Source: a virus. From it: 27,779 nucleotides of DNA. Below are positions 19,728 to 27,697 of the stretch, one piece after another. The notes beneath the pieces are model-generated. The model did not search any database, was not told the origin of the DNA, and saw only the letters and a program-made list of their open reading frames with translations. Location of the stretch: IMG/VR virus record IMGVR_UViG_3300032738_000260, positions 1 to 27,779 of that record; one strand, 5' to 3'. The position numbers and the translations under genes were made by a program. Within the stretch, counting starts at the first letter, position 1. Each line of letters opens with the position of its first letter.

Positions 19728-21686
19728 ATGAAAAAAGAAATATACGTTTTAATCGACGATAAAAAAAGGACTCCAGGAGCTAAGACATTTTATGATTTCA
19801 ACGAAAGTGAGTTCCGAGCTTTGAATAACGACGGATGGGGCATGTATTTTGCGGCTAACGAATTTGATGTCACCGAGAAGCAAATGTTAGCAATCGGAGC
19901 TAAAACAAAAAGGCATAACGATTTGGTGACAAAGCTTAGATACGTGTACGCTGATTTAGACATTGCAAAAGCAGGAGATGGAATGACAAGAAAAGGAAAA
20001 GAAGAAAAGAAACAAGTGCTAGTAAACAACCTAATCAAATTCTGCGAGCCAACTAAGATTATAAACACATCAAACGGAATCCAACCACTTTGGGAGCTTG
20101 AAGACATGGAATTGTCAGAAAAGAACAAAAAGCGATACGTAAAAGTTATCAAAGGAATTATCGAATGGAGCAAGAAGTATGGTTGCATGGCAGACGCAGT
20201 GCAAGACATAGCTCGGATTCTGAGACAACCAGGATTTTACCACCAAAAAGAAGAACCGTATTTGTGTGACGTGGTTTACAAATCAAAAATTAAATACACC
20301 CTAAACCAACTTGAAATAATATTTCCTTTTGAAGAAAAACCAGAATACGTTCCAAAACAAAATAACAGCTACAGCTTGAGTGTTGTTGACGAAGAAGTTA
20401 ATGCTGTTGATTTTCAAGATTTAGTAATAAGAGCTTTTGCTTCAACTGGACGGAGTGCTGAGTTTGATAAACAGAAAAGATTAATTCTTGACGGAAGGTT
20501 GACTGGAACATTTCAAGGTAAGACAGGTGACCAGAATTTTCTTGCTTCATCAAGTCACGAACCATACCAGGGAAATAGAATTACAGTTGTGGCAGACATT
20601 CTTTCAATCTCAAACAAAGAAGCTAGAAAATGGATTATGGAAGAATATAATATTCGATACAGTGAGTTAGTCCAGGATAAAGTGGTAGCAAAACAATTAG
20701 AAAAATTAAGAACTGGTTTGGAACAAAAATCAGATGTAAAAATAATATCAAAAAAAGATTACAAGTTACGATACACTTGGGGCACTCGTGATTTGGATAC
20801 GTCGTTTGCAATAATTAAACGCACGGACTTTATTGTGATTGGCGCAAAAAGATCAGCGGGCAAAACAATTTTCACTTATGACATGGCAATGAAGAATGCG
20901 TTGTTGGGTCACAAGATATTATATCTGTCGTTGGAGATGAATGAAAAAGATATTTTGGAAGACCTAGCCAGAAAAGCATCTGGTATTACTGTCGAGGAAG
21001 AATACGATTATAAAATTCCAGAAAAAAAACAATCAGACTTTGAAGAAAGAATTAAAGAAATTAAATCAGTTAAGAATTTAATGTTTGAAGGAATCAGACG
21101 TGGTGAAAATATTGTTTGGGATACAATTCTTGCTGTGATAAAAAAATATGAAGATTTAGATATGGTAATTATTGACAATTTGGATTTGATTGAATCTAAC
21201 GAAAAAGAACATGAATTAGAAAAACAAAAACGAATAGTAAAAAATATAATGAACTTCACAGCAATAAATAAAGTTCCAATAATATTAATTCATCATCATC
21301 GAAAATCAATGGCAGGTGGAAAAAGTCATGGCATGGATGAGCTAAGTGGAAGTGGAAAAATAGCAGATAGTGCTGACCGAGTTGTGAGTATAAAAAGATG
21401 TACAAAACCAAATGCAGAATATCCAGAAAAATATCGTAGTGTTATTGAGCTTCAAAAAAGTCGTGGGTACAGTGAGTGCATGAAAGATATTTATTTTATC
21501 AGAGGAACATTTGTTGATGTTCCACCACCAAGTTCAGAATATTATTACGGTGTGAAGGAAAAAAAAATAATAGTAAACGAAGACGCTTTAGAGATAGCTG
21601 ATGCGTTCGATGGTGAAGTTGTTGGAGGAGTGAAAAAACCAAAAAATTCTGAAGATAATATGCAGTTTATTCTGGATAATTTGTAA
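19728..21686 (+). CDS. Primase-helicase fusion (RepB-type AEP primase plus DnaB-like ATPase)
   Basis: A 652-residue bifunctional replication enzyme. The N-terminal part is an archaeo-eukaryotic-type primase: YADLD (Asp76, Asp78) is the metal-binding pair, and ARILRQPGFYHQK near 161 is the RepB-primase signature. After a linker, the C-terminal half is a RecA-fold replicative helicase: Walker A GAKRSAGKT (about 371-379), LSLEM, Walker B VIIDNLD (about 480), and ILIHHHRKS near 517. It would unwind DNA and lay primers at the fork, loaded by the initiator encoded immediately upstream. No DNA polymerase gene is visible in the window, so the host enzyme or a gene elsewhere is used. Confidence 0.92.
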   Translation: MKKEIYVLIDDKKRTPGAKTFYDFNESEFRALNNDGWGMYFAANEFDVTEKQMLAIGAKTKRHNDLVTKLRYVYADLDIAKAGDGMTRKGKEEKKQVLVNNLIKFCEPTKIINTSNGIQPLWELEDMELSEKNKKRYVKVIKGIIEWSKKYGCMADAVQDIARILRQPGFYHQKEEPYLCDVVYKSKIKYTLNQLEIIFPFEEKPEYVPKQNNSYSLSVVDEEVNAVDFQDLVIRAFASTGRSAEFDKQKRLILDGRLTGTFQGKTGDQNFLASSSHEPYQGNRITVVADILSISNKEARKWIMEEYNIRYSELVQDKVVAKQLEKLRTGLEQKSDVKIISKKDYKLRYTWGTRDLDTSFAIIKRTDFIVIGAKRSAGKTIFTYDMAMKNALLGHKILYLSLEMNEKDILEDLARKASGITVEEEYDYKIPEKKQSDFEERIKEIKSVKNLMFEGIRRGENIVWDTILAVIKKYEDLDMVIIDNLDLIESNEKEHELEKQKRIVKNIMNFTAINKVPIILIHHHRKSMAGGKSHGMDELSGSGKIADSADRVVSIKRCTKPNAEYPEKYRSVIELQKSRGYSECMKDIYFIRGTFVDVPPPSSEYYYGVKEKKIIVNEDALEIADAFDGEVVGGVKKPKNSEDNMQFILDNL

Positions 21687-21774
21687 ATAGGGGGTCTGAT
21701 TATAGTTGGAGGGTGCTCTAAAATACATTTTATGGTACCTAGGAGCGACTTTAACGCTCAAACCAGTAAAACAT

Positions 21775-21978
21775 ATGCCCGAAGAAGAAAAAACTCTTAG
21801 AAGCGAAATAAATGACGAAAAACAAGAGATAGAAAAAAAGTCGACCAATTTGGCTGATATTGCAATGGATAAAGTGTCAACAGAGCAATTATTAAGGTTA
21901 AAATATGATGAAGAAACTGACTACAGAAAAAAAGCATCAATAGCAGCCCGAATTATTAGTTTAGGACTTGATACTTGA
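21775..21978 (+). CDS. Small coiled-coil protein (67 aa)
   Basis: A Glu/Lys-rich helical protein with no known family. The ATG at 21775 is the conservative start. An in-frame TTG at 21706 would add 23 residues with a hydrophobic stretch (ALKYILWYLGATLTL) and would fill the gap after the primase-helicase. A GGGGG lies 12 nt before that TTG, so the longer form is possible. The stop codon overlaps the -35 box of the next promoter. A GAGCG/CGCTC hairpin lies between the two possible starts. Confidence 0.6.
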   Translation: MPEEEKTLRSEINDEKQEIEKKSTNLADIAMDKVSTEQLLRLKYDEETDYRKKASIAARIISLGLDT

Positions 21979-22003
21979 CAAGTGTTGAGAAGTGTGGTAT
22001 AAT
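21975..22003 (+). promoter_or_regulatory. Sigma-70-type promoter with ACTTGACAAGT operator (rightward)
   Basis: TTGACA (21975-21980), a 17-nt spacer and TATAAT (21998-22003). It shares the palindrome over the -35 box and the GAGAAGTGTGG spacer block with the three leftward class-A promoters. It starts the MucR-like gene and the small-gene cluster. The -35 box overlaps the preceding gene's stop. Confidence 0.93.
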
Positions 22004-22046
22004 ATATATATGAAAATAAACATGTAAAAAATTACACCCCTAGGTT

Positions 22047-22580
22047 ATGTGCATACAAAAAACAAAAACTGGCTGGAAAGTTGAAATTAGAACACAATGT
22101 AAAATATGTGGCGGTCCGCTTCCTAGTAATCGTCATCGTACTTATTGTTCTAAGAAGTGTAGTCAAAAAGAATATACACAACGGTACAAGGAAAAAAGAA
22201 CAAATTGGCAAAGAAAAAAAAGAGATAGAGAAGCAGCTAAATTTTCTCCATTGAAAGTACAATGTCTGGTGTGTGGAAAATATTATGTGCAGGTCTGCAC
22301 ACATGTATTACAGGTTCACAAAATTACAGCCAGAAGATATAAACAAGAGTTTGGACTTGATGTGAAAAAAGGAAGAGTTCCGAAATGGTATAGATTTAAG
22401 AAGGGGTTACAGGCCATTGAAAATGAAACGTATCTTAATCTAAAAAGTGGAGAAAAGTATTGGTTCAAAAAAGGAGATAAAGAAGTTGGAAAATATGAAC
22501 GTAGCAATGAAACAATGGAAAGATTAAAAGTATTATATAAATTAACCGAAGCTTATGCCAAACGAAAAGTGGAAAGATGA
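22047..22580 (+). CDS. MucR/Ros-like zinc-finger regulator
   Basis: A 177-residue protein with two metal sites. The first is a treble-clef-like ribbon (CKICGGPL, then YCSKKCSQ). The second, VQCLVCGKYYVQVCTHVLQVH followed by KITARRYKQEFGL, has the C-x2-C...H-x4-H layout of Ros/MucR transcription factors. The C-terminus is basic. It is the first gene after a class-A promoter and is therefore a second candidate, beside the winged-helix protein, for the regulator of those promoters. Some phage proteins of this type are HNH-associated or structural, so the regulatory role is inferred. Confidence 0.85.
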   Translation: MCIQKTKTGWKVEIRTQCKICGGPLPSNRHRTYCSKKCSQKEYTQRYKEKRTNWQRKKRDREAAKFSPLKVQCLVCGKYYVQVCTHVLQVHKITARRYKQEFGLDVKKGRVPKWYRFKKGLQAIENETYLNLKSGEKYWFKKGDKEVGKYERSNETMERLKVLYKLTEAYAKRKVER

Positions 22581-22725
22581 ACCAGAGCACGCGCCAGGAT
22601 TAGTTTCCAATCTTGCTTGTATTAATTGTGGCAAGGCAGTGGGAGCTAAAACAATCGAGAAATTAAAATGTGAACATTGCGGTCAATCAATTAAAATAAA
22701 AAACTATGAAAGTAAAAAAATTTAA
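22555..22725 (+). CDS. Micro zinc-ribbon protein (56 aa)
   Basis: A short ORF with a four-cysteine ribbon: CINCG, then CEHCG 16 residues later, in a small basic protein. It overlaps the MucR-like gene by 26 nt and the next gene by 20 nt. The intact Cys spacing supports a real gene despite its size. It is probably a nucleic-acid or RNA-polymerase-binding ribbon; no family is assigned. Confidence 0.7.
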   Translation: MPNEKWKDEPEHAPGLVSNLACINCGKAVGAKTIEKLKCEHCGQSIKIKNYESKKI

Positions 22726-22921
22726 AACTAAAGAAGAATATTTAAATTGTAAAAATTGTGGTAGAAAAGAAAATCTATTAAGTAGTGTTAAAATAACCAC
22801 TACAAATATTAATCATAAATATAAGGAAAGTAATATAGCTTGGAGAAATGTTCATTCAATGAAATTATGTAAAAAATGTTTCAATTCATTTGAAACACAA
22901 TTAATAAATATAGAAATATGA
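22706..22921 (+). CDS. Small zinc-ribbon protein (71 aa)
   Basis: Two Cys pairs (CKNCGRKE and LCKKCF) separated by about 35 residues define a zinc ribbon with a polar insert. No family recognised. It overlaps the lipoprotein gene by 4 nt (ATGA junction), a sign of coupled translation. Confidence 0.72.
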   Translation: MKVKKFKTKEEYLNCKNCGRKENLLSSVKITTTNINHKYKESNIAWRNVHSMKLCKKCFNSFETQLINIEI

Positions 22922-23310
22922 AAAAAATAATAATGTTAGGAGCCGTGCTTTCAATGTTGATCACAATGGGGGCTGGGTGTGTTTTTGACTCCGATGCAAA
23001 TGTTGCATCTCACAATTTATCGAAGGCAGCCGATCAATTTGAAATAAATAGACGCATAGTATTCTACAATGGAATTAACGGAGAATATATGTTAACGATT
23101 GAAGGATTCTGCTCACTTGGGAATTACGATTCACTAAAAGAATTGACTGTTACTTGTAAAATTAGCAATGAATATAAAAAACATTTCCTTGGTTTATCCG
23201 ACAATGTTACTTATTTTGTAGAGCAGATAGATTCAGCCAATGTTAGTAAAGACCATTACAAAGTCATATTCAAGCCATCAGTAATCATTCCAGATATTGA
23301 TTTAAAATAA
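22918..23310 (+). CDS. Phage lipoprotein of the beta-sandwich type
   Basis: A signal peptide (KK, hydrophobic core, then GAGC) ends in a lipobox-like cysteine at residue 21, predicting a membrane-anchored lipoprotein on the outside of the cytoplasmic membrane. The mature part contains blocks such as NLSKAADQFEINRRIVFYNG, HFLGLSDNVTYFVEQ and KVIFKPS, which I recall as a conserved phage and prophage lipoprotein family with a beta-sandwich fold. Its role is not established; superinfection exclusion is a reasonable guess for a phage surface lipoprotein. It has no disulfide partner pattern beyond two cysteines. Confidence 0.85.
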   Translation: MKKIIMLGAVLSMLITMGAGCVFDSDANVASHNLSKAADQFEINRRIVFYNGINGEYMLTIEGFCSLGNYDSLKELTVTCKISNEYKKHFLGLSDNVTYFVEQIDSANVSKDHYKVIFKPSVIIPDIDLK

Positions 23311-23312
23311 TT

Positions 23313-23663
23313 ATGAAAACTGCGCTGTTAGTAAAATTATCAAGAGATATCATTAAGACGTGGCGTATCAATGGCCTTGGAGTTGTTGGCGATGTTTTCG
23401 ATATCGGTACAGAGGAACCAGATTTATCAAATGTTGAAACTTTGGCAGATATGTTCTATATAAATCTTGCATATTATTCTGGTAATATTAACATTGAAGA
23501 GTATGAATTATATCTTAAGCTTATTTCATTAAATATTGAGCGTAGTATGTGGAATAAGTTTAAAGCGATTAAAAATAATCCTAGAGTAAGATCAATGCCA
23601 TTAACGGAGAAAAAAGAGTTGATGGAATTGATTGATGAAGTAAAGCAGGGGATTAAAAAATAA
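23313..23663 (+). CDS. Hypothetical protein (116 aa)
   Basis: A soluble helical protein, acidic in the centre and basic at the end, with no recognised domain. It lies 2 nt after the lipoprotein gene and 2 nt before a micro zinc-ribbon gene, so it is part of the same operon. Confidence 0.72.
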   Translation: MKTALLVKLSRDIIKTWRINGLGVVGDVFDIGTEEPDLSNVETLADMFYINLAYYSGNINIEEYELYLKLISLNIERSMWNKFKAIKNNPRVRSMPLTEKKELMELIDEVKQGIKK

Positions 23664-23665
23664 TT

Positions 23666-23809
23666 ATGACAATCAAAGAATGCAAAAAGTGTAAGGTAAA
23701 ATATAATTTAGATTCAGTTGATGAATGTCCACAGTGTAAATTTGAAAAAAAGTTTACCAATATGAAGTTCAAAAGAAATAATACAAAAACTAGTAAATAT
23801 GATAGGTAA
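23666..23809 (+). CDS. Micro zinc-ribbon protein (47 aa)
   Basis: Two Cys pairs, CKKC near residue 6 and CPQC near residue 21, followed by a basic tail. The compact C-x2-C...C-x2-C layout is typical of a rubredoxin-like or zinc-ribbon knuckle. The context of tightly packed small genes supports it. Confidence 0.7.
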   Translation: MTIKECKKCKVKYNLDSVDECPQCKFEKKFTNMKFKRNNTKTSKYDR

Positions 23810-23821
23810 ATAAAAAATAAT

Positions 23822-24136
23822 ATGGAATACAAAAAATTTAAAGAGTTCGTTGATGAAATAGTTACAATCAAATCTATTTTAGATGAGCTGAATACTGTTC
23901 TAAAGAAATTTGATAATGATTTTAATTACATATCACTTGGTAGATATGAAACTCTAGCACTTGATATTTTAAAAGAAGCTATGGACGACAAATATGATTG
24001 GGCGTCGTATTGGCTTTACGACTTGGAAAATGGAACTAAAGCCAAAAAAGGAACTGTTACATCTGTTGATGGTAAGAATATCCCAATTAAAACTGTTAAA
24101 GATTTATATAATATAATTAAAAATAAAGAGGTATGA
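23822..24136 (+). CDS. Hypothetical phage protein (104 aa)
   Basis: An acidic protein with a helical N-terminal half, then DWASYWLYDLENG and a final NIPIKTVKDLYNII segment. I recall this pattern from small proteins of unknown function in Gram-positive and metagenomic phages, but cannot name the family. It overlaps a possible upstream start of the next gene at an ATGA junction. Confidence 0.72.
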   Translation: MEYKKFKEFVDEIVTIKSILDELNTVLKKFDNDFNYISLGRYETLALDILKEAMDDKYDWASYWLYDLENGTKAKKGTVTSVDGKNIPIKTVKDLYNIIKNKEV

Positions 24137-24141
24137 GGTTA

Positions 24142-24453
24142 ATGACAAAAAAACTTGAAGCTAGATTCAAGAAAATTGGCACACAAGATGATGCAGAAGA
24201 TCCAATCATGGTGGCTAAGTTCTTTAACCCCATCGGAGCTGGTGACTGGTTTGCGAGCGGATACAATCCGAAGACAAAAATATTCTTCGGATATGTGTCC
24301 ATCTTCAGAGACCATTGCGATGAGTGGGGAAGTTTTAGCCTAGAGGAGCTAGAAAGTATCAGATTAAAATTTGAACTTAAAATTGAGCGTGACATTAGTT
24401 TTAAAGAAAAACCTTTTAGTGAGGTTAAAAAAGAATTGTATGGCAAATCATAG
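24142..24453 (+). CDS. DUF2958-family protein
   Basis: The sequence order DPIMVAKFFNP, then GYNPKTKIFFGYV, then GSFSLEELESIR and IERDI matches DUF2958, a small family common in phages and plasmids with no known function. I chose the ATG at 24142 because GAGG lies at usable spacing upstream. An ATG at 24133 adds three residues and overlaps the preceding stop. Confidence 0.85.
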   Translation: MTKKLEARFKKIGTQDDAEDPIMVAKFFNPIGAGDWFASGYNPKTKIFFGYVSIFRDHCDEWGSFSLEELESIRLKFELKIERDISFKEKPFSEVKKELYGKS

Positions 24454-24763
24454 TCAAGAGGTAAAAGCGGAAGCTACTCGCCTGTTACAAGAAGCTGTTA
24501 ATAGCCCTGACAAAAATAAAATTGAAGGGTGGGATTATTATTTGGTCAAAGCTGAGAAAAGTTTGCGCAAAGAAGTAGTGGTAGATAAATACAGGGAAAA
24601 ATTAGAAAAAGAATTGGAGAAGTTCAAAACAGCGTGCTTAGCTAAATATGAAAAAGGAAGAGAGGAGCACAAAGAAGACTTGGCAGAGCTAGATATAGAT
24701 AAGGAAATCTATGATGAAATGCTAGATATAATTAATTATACGTTGATTAAGAAAATAGTATGA
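24440..24763 (+). CDS. Hypothetical coiled-coil protein (107 aa)
   Basis: A Lys/Glu-rich helical protein beginning at the ATG at 24440. A frame-extended start at 24371 lies within the previous gene and adds an unlikely sequence. It has no known domain. It overlaps the DUF2958 gene by 14 nt and the homing endonuclease gene by 4 nt. Confidence 0.7.
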   Translation: MANHSQEVKAEATRLLQEAVNSPDKNKIEGWDYYLVKAEKSLRKEVVVDKYREKLEKELEKFKTACLAKYEKGREEHKEDLAELDIDKEIYDEMLDIINYTLIKKIV

Positions 24764-25422
24764 AAGCAAGAGAATTTGTACTTGGAGACAAAGGTACCGA
24801 AATAATTTTAGGCAGTTTACTTGGAGATGGTTGTATTCCAAAAAGAACTGGTAGAGCAAAAAGCTTTACCCTTTCTTGGGAACATAGTTTAAAACAAGAA
24901 GAATACGCTATATGGAAAGCTGAAAAATCTAAAATAGAATATAACATATATAAAAGAAGTCGTCTTGATAAAAGGACTAATAAAACATATCATTCTATAA
25001 CTGTATATAGTACTGGAATAGATTTTAAAGAATTTCGTAACTTGATATATCCATTAGGTATTAAAATAGCACCAAAAAAAGTTTTAGATATGTTAACACC
25101 ACTAAGTATAGCTGTTTGGTTTTGTGATGATGGTAGTATGTATTATAACGGTAATAATTGTCATCTTTCTTTAGGTATTAATTATTTCAAAAATAAAAAA
25201 GAAATTATTGATTATTTTAAAAAGAGGTGGGGATTAAATTTTAAACTATCTTGCGGAGCTATAAGACTAACATCTATTAAAGAAGTAGATAAGTTTGAGA
25301 GATTATTTAGTAAATATTACCCACCAATGATGGAGTATAAAAAACTATCATTTAATAAGAAAAAATATGACAAAACACTCACAGATAAACAAAAAAATTA
25401 TAGAAACAAAAAATACAAATAG
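24760..25422 (+). CDS. LAGLIDADG homing endonuclease
   Basis: A 220-residue protein with two LAGLIDADG helices: ILGSLLGDGCI (residues 16-26) and LSIAVWFCDDGS (about 123-134). Each ends in the acidic metal-binding Asp (Asp23 and the Asp-Asp pair). It is a single-chain two-motif enzyme of the free-standing or intron/intein-derived class. It would cut a long DNA site and copy itself into genomes lacking it. The gene is not inside an intron or intein that I can see. Its 3' end runs 56 nt into the phosphatase gene, suggesting recent insertion at that junction. Confidence 0.93.
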   Translation: MKAREFVLGDKGTEIILGSLLGDGCIPKRTGRAKSFTLSWEHSLKQEEYAIWKAEKSKIEYNIYKRSRLDKRTNKTYHSITVYSTGIDFKEFRNLIYPLGIKIAPKKVLDMLTPLSIAVWFCDDGSMYYNGNNCHLSLGINYFKNKKEIIDYFKKRWGLNFKLSCGAIRLTSIKEVDKFERLFSKYYPPMMEYKKLSFNKKKYDKTLTDKQKNYRNKKYK

Positions 25423-26095
25423 GACTTTTGTGATTGCCGATGCACACGGAAGTTGTAGAGCCCTAAAACAATGCCTAGAGAGAAGTAAATTTGATTTTGA
25501 AAAGGATCGACTAATTTGTTTGGGGGATTTTTGTGATGGTTGGGTTGAAACTGTTGAATGTTTTGAGTTGCTTTTTACAATTAAAGATTTTGTATATGTA
25601 ATGGGAAATCACGATTTTTGGGCGATGGAGTGGCTTGTATGGGGTCGGAGACCTTATATATGGACCTCTCAGGGTGGTGAGAACACTATTAAGTCATATT
25701 TAAACAAACCAGAAGTAATGCATGCTCACGGCGAATTTCTAAAGAAAGCTAATTATTATTATATTGACGAAAAGAACAGATGCTTTGTGCATGGTGGTGT
25801 GAGCCAGAAAGGTGTACCGATTAGAGAATGTCATAAGGACTTTTTGAGTTGGGATAGAGATCTATGGGATGACAGGAAAGTATTAAAAAAAATACCAGAG
25901 TTCACTGAAGTGTACGTAGGCCACACATCAATTTGGAGAGAGTCAGAAACACCAGTTACAGTAGAGAATGTAACTTTTATGGACACGGGAGGCGGATTTG
26001 AAGGGAAATTGAGCCTCATGGATATTAATACGAAGGAGTTTTGGCAGTCTGATAAGGTGAGTGAGCTTTATCCAGAGGAGAGGGGGAGATATTAG
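25367..26095 (+). CDS. PPP-family serine/threonine (lambda-type) phosphatase
   Basis: A metallophosphoesterase of the phage lambda phosphatase type. Visible motifs: IADAHG (Asp and His, residues 23-28), LGDFCDG (in place of GDxVDRG, the Arg missing), MGNHD, CFVHGG and VGHTS. These supply the full set of metal ligands. At 242 residues it is close to lambda phosphatase (221). It could remove phosphates from proteins or act on dinucleoside polyphosphates as ApaH-like enzymes do. The first 18 codons overlap the homing endonuclease gene. Confidence 0.9.
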   Translation: MTKHSQINKKIIETKNTNRTFVIADAHGSCRALKQCLERSKFDFEKDRLICLGDFCDGWVETVECFELLFTIKDFVYVMGNHDFWAMEWLVWGRRPYIWTSQGGENTIKSYLNKPEVMHAHGEFLKKANYYYIDEKNRCFVHGGVSQKGVPIRECHKDFLSWDRDLWDDRKVLKKIPEFTEVYVGHTSIWRESETPVTVENVTFMDTGGGFEGKLSLMDINTKEFWQSDKVSELYPEERGRY

Positions 26096-26125
26096 TATGA
26101 AATAAAGTTTATTAATTAAATAAAT

Positions 26126-26359
26126 ATGATATTAAAATTTCTAGGTTATACAATTATCATTACCAGTAATAAATATAAATCACCTACTGGTGCAATTCGT
26201 GCAAAAAGATTGTATAGTAGAAGACGTAGAGATGGCTTATGTAAGCGTTGTAGAATAGTAATTACGGAAATCAATCCATGGACTAAAAAATTATATTCAA
26301 CTTGTTATAATTGTCGTCAAAAAGAAAATAAAAAAAAACAATTAATTAAATATATATGA
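26126..26359 (+). CDS. Basic zinc-binding protein (77 aa)
   Basis: A strongly basic protein with RLYSRRRRDGLCKRCRI and a later CYNCRQKE, forming a four-cysteine ribbon on an Arg/Lys-rich scaffold. It looks like a nucleic-acid-binding micro protein. It overlaps the membrane protein gene by 4 nt. Confidence 0.7.
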   Translation: MILKFLGYTIIITSNKYKSPTGAIRAKRLYSRRRRDGLCKRCRIVITEINPWTKKLYSTCYNCRQKENKKKQLIKYI

Positions 26360-26631
26360 AAAAAGCACTAGAACACATAGGATACGCAATAATGTTTACT
26401 GGTTTACTTTGGCTATCCTATTATCCATTTAATTGGGTAAATAAATTAGGTATTTTACTAAGAGGAAATATGATTGATTTAAGTGAAGATATACATGGTG
26501 TGATTGTTTTTCAAGATTGGTTTGATGAATGGTTATATGGCATATCTTCTCTCGGTGTAATTTTCTTTAGTATAACAATTTTTACGTTCATAATTTGGCT
26601 TGATGATAGTGATAAAAAAGACAAAGAATAA
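26356..26631 (+). CDS. Two-pass membrane protein
   Basis: A 91-residue protein with two hydrophobic segments (about residues 9-27 and 63-82), a polar amphipathic loop between, and an acidic-then-basic C-terminus. Size and topology resemble small holins or superinfection-exclusion proteins, but no endolysin gene is next to it, so the role is open. Confidence 0.72.
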   Translation: MKKALEHIGYAIMFTGLLWLSYYPFNWVNKLGILLRGNMIDLSEDIHGVIVFQDWFDEWLYGISSLGVIFFSITIFTFIIWLDDSDKKDKE

Positions 26632-26635
26632 ATAT

Positions 26636-26869
26636 ATGACTAGAACACCAATCGGCGTTACACAGTGGAAAAACGAAGGAAAGAAGTTTGGGTATTGGGA
26701 TTATTTTAAGCGAGAAGTATTGGATGAAGTGATAAAGTTGATGCCTGACGAAACTAGTGGAGTAGACAAAGACGCTCCGCTTGATAAAGATTTTATTGCT
26801 GGCAAACAAGCTGGCTGGAATGAGTGTCGCAAACAGATGATAAATAAGCTAACTAAAATAAGCATATGA
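26636..26869 (+). CDS. Hypothetical protein (77 aa)
   Basis: The start at 26636 is preferred over 26600, which would lie inside the membrane protein gene. The protein is soluble with several aromatic residues (WDYF, GWNE), mostly helical. No family recognised. It overlaps the next gene by 4 nt. Confidence 0.68.
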   Translation: MTRTPIGVTQWKNEGKKFGYWDYFKREVLDEVIKLMPDETSGVDKDAPLDKDFIAGKQAGWNECRKQMINKLTKISI

Positions 26870-27081
26870 AGATAACAATAAAAGCAGATGGTGAAAGAGA
26901 CAACGACACCAACATTATTTTAACTAACGAAACCTTAGATAATCCTAACTATGTTGAATTGGTAATTGGCGAGACAGAATATATGGTAAACATAAAAGAA
27001 CTCTATCAATCTACCAAAGTATTTGAAAGTCTAAGATTAGGAGAAGTTGAATTAACTAAATATATATATGGGAATAAATAA
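26866..27081 (+). CDS. Hypothetical beta-rich protein (71 aa)
   Basis: A short acidic protein with alternating hydrophobic residues (VELVIGE, EYMVNI) suggesting a small beta fold. No family recognised. It starts on an ATGA junction with the previous gene. Confidence 0.65.
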   Translation: MKITIKADGERDNDTNIILTNETLDNPNYVELVIGETEYMVNIKELYQSTKVFESLRLGEVELTKYIYGNK

Positions 27082-27217
27082 AGAAATGGCAAATAAAGCT
27101 GAGCTAATAGCAAGAGAAATTTCAATCGAAAGAACTGGAAATGATAGCCTGTGGGAGATATTTTTAACTGAAGTCTATGAGGATCTAATAGAAAAGATTA
27201 AGAATGAAGATAACTAA
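27068..27217 (+). CDS. Hypothetical protein (49 aa)
   Basis: A short ORF overlapping the preceding gene by 14 nt, with an acidic helical sequence (ELIAREISIER, LWEIFLTEVYEDLIEKI). The amphipathic pattern supports a real gene, but the size leaves doubt. A possible internal start at Met7 exists. Confidence 0.5.
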   Translation: MGINKEMANKAELIAREISIERTGNDSLWEIFLTEVYEDLIEKIKNEDN

Positions 27218-27262
27218 CCTAATAGCGTAGGTAGGGCTATCAATAAACTAAAATAAATAAAT

Positions 27263-27523
27263 ATGAAGAAATTGCATAAAATATATTATGAGGTTGACTA
27301 TATTCCCAATAAAACAGCTATTGAGATAAGCCACATGATGTCTAAATTAGATTTAGGAATTGATGAAATATTTATTACAGACGAATTTATTATTATAACC
27401 ACAACTAAAATAACTAAAAAATATATTGAAAAAATGAAGAAAGCATTGTGGGAAGCGATTATATATGCAGGCGGAAAACCTATTAAAATTACTTATAAAT
27501 ATGTCCATACTAGCCAGCTATAA
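27263..27523 (+). CDS. Hypothetical protein (86 aa)
   Basis: A basic alpha/beta protein with a pattern of two strands (IFITDEFIIITTT) and a long helix (KKYIEKMKKALWEAII). No family recognised. It overlaps the next gene by 23 nt. Confidence 0.68.
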   Translation: MKKLHKIYYEVDYIPNKTAIEISHMMSKLDLGIDEIFITDEFIIITTTKITKKYIEKMKKALWEAIIYAGGKPIKITYKYVHTSQL

Positions 27524-27677
27524 AAAACAAAGAGAAAAAAAAGAAGAAGGTAAAAAGAAAGAGGACAAACTCTTGACTTGTGATTGTGGAAAGAAAATGC
27601 AAGATTACAGCTACATGCGCGGAAGTAGAAAAGCAGGATGGTATAGTTGTGATTGTGGCAGAAAAATAATTTTTTAG
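27501..27677 (+). CDS. Small zinc-ribbon protein (58 aa)
   Basis: A lysine-rich N-terminus followed by CDCGKK and, 20 residues later, CDCGRK, a four-cysteine ribbon with Cys-Asp-Cys pairs. The ATG at 27501 is preferred over 27465, which lies deeper in the previous gene. Probably a nucleic-acid or metal-binding micro protein. Confidence 0.7.
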   Translation: MSILASYKKQREKKEEGKKKEDKLLTCDCGKKMQDYSYMRGSRKAGWYSCDCGRKIIF

Positions 27678-27697
27678 ATAAATAAACTTAAATAAAT

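Noticed and set aside
22014-22028. Five-codon leader ORF after the rightward class-A promoter
   Set aside because: Too short to support; no conserved codon pattern or nearby hairpin.
27218-27262. ATAGC/GCTAT hairpin between two small genes
   Set aside because: Only 5 bp with an 8-nt loop and no U-run; expected by chance in AT-rich DNA.
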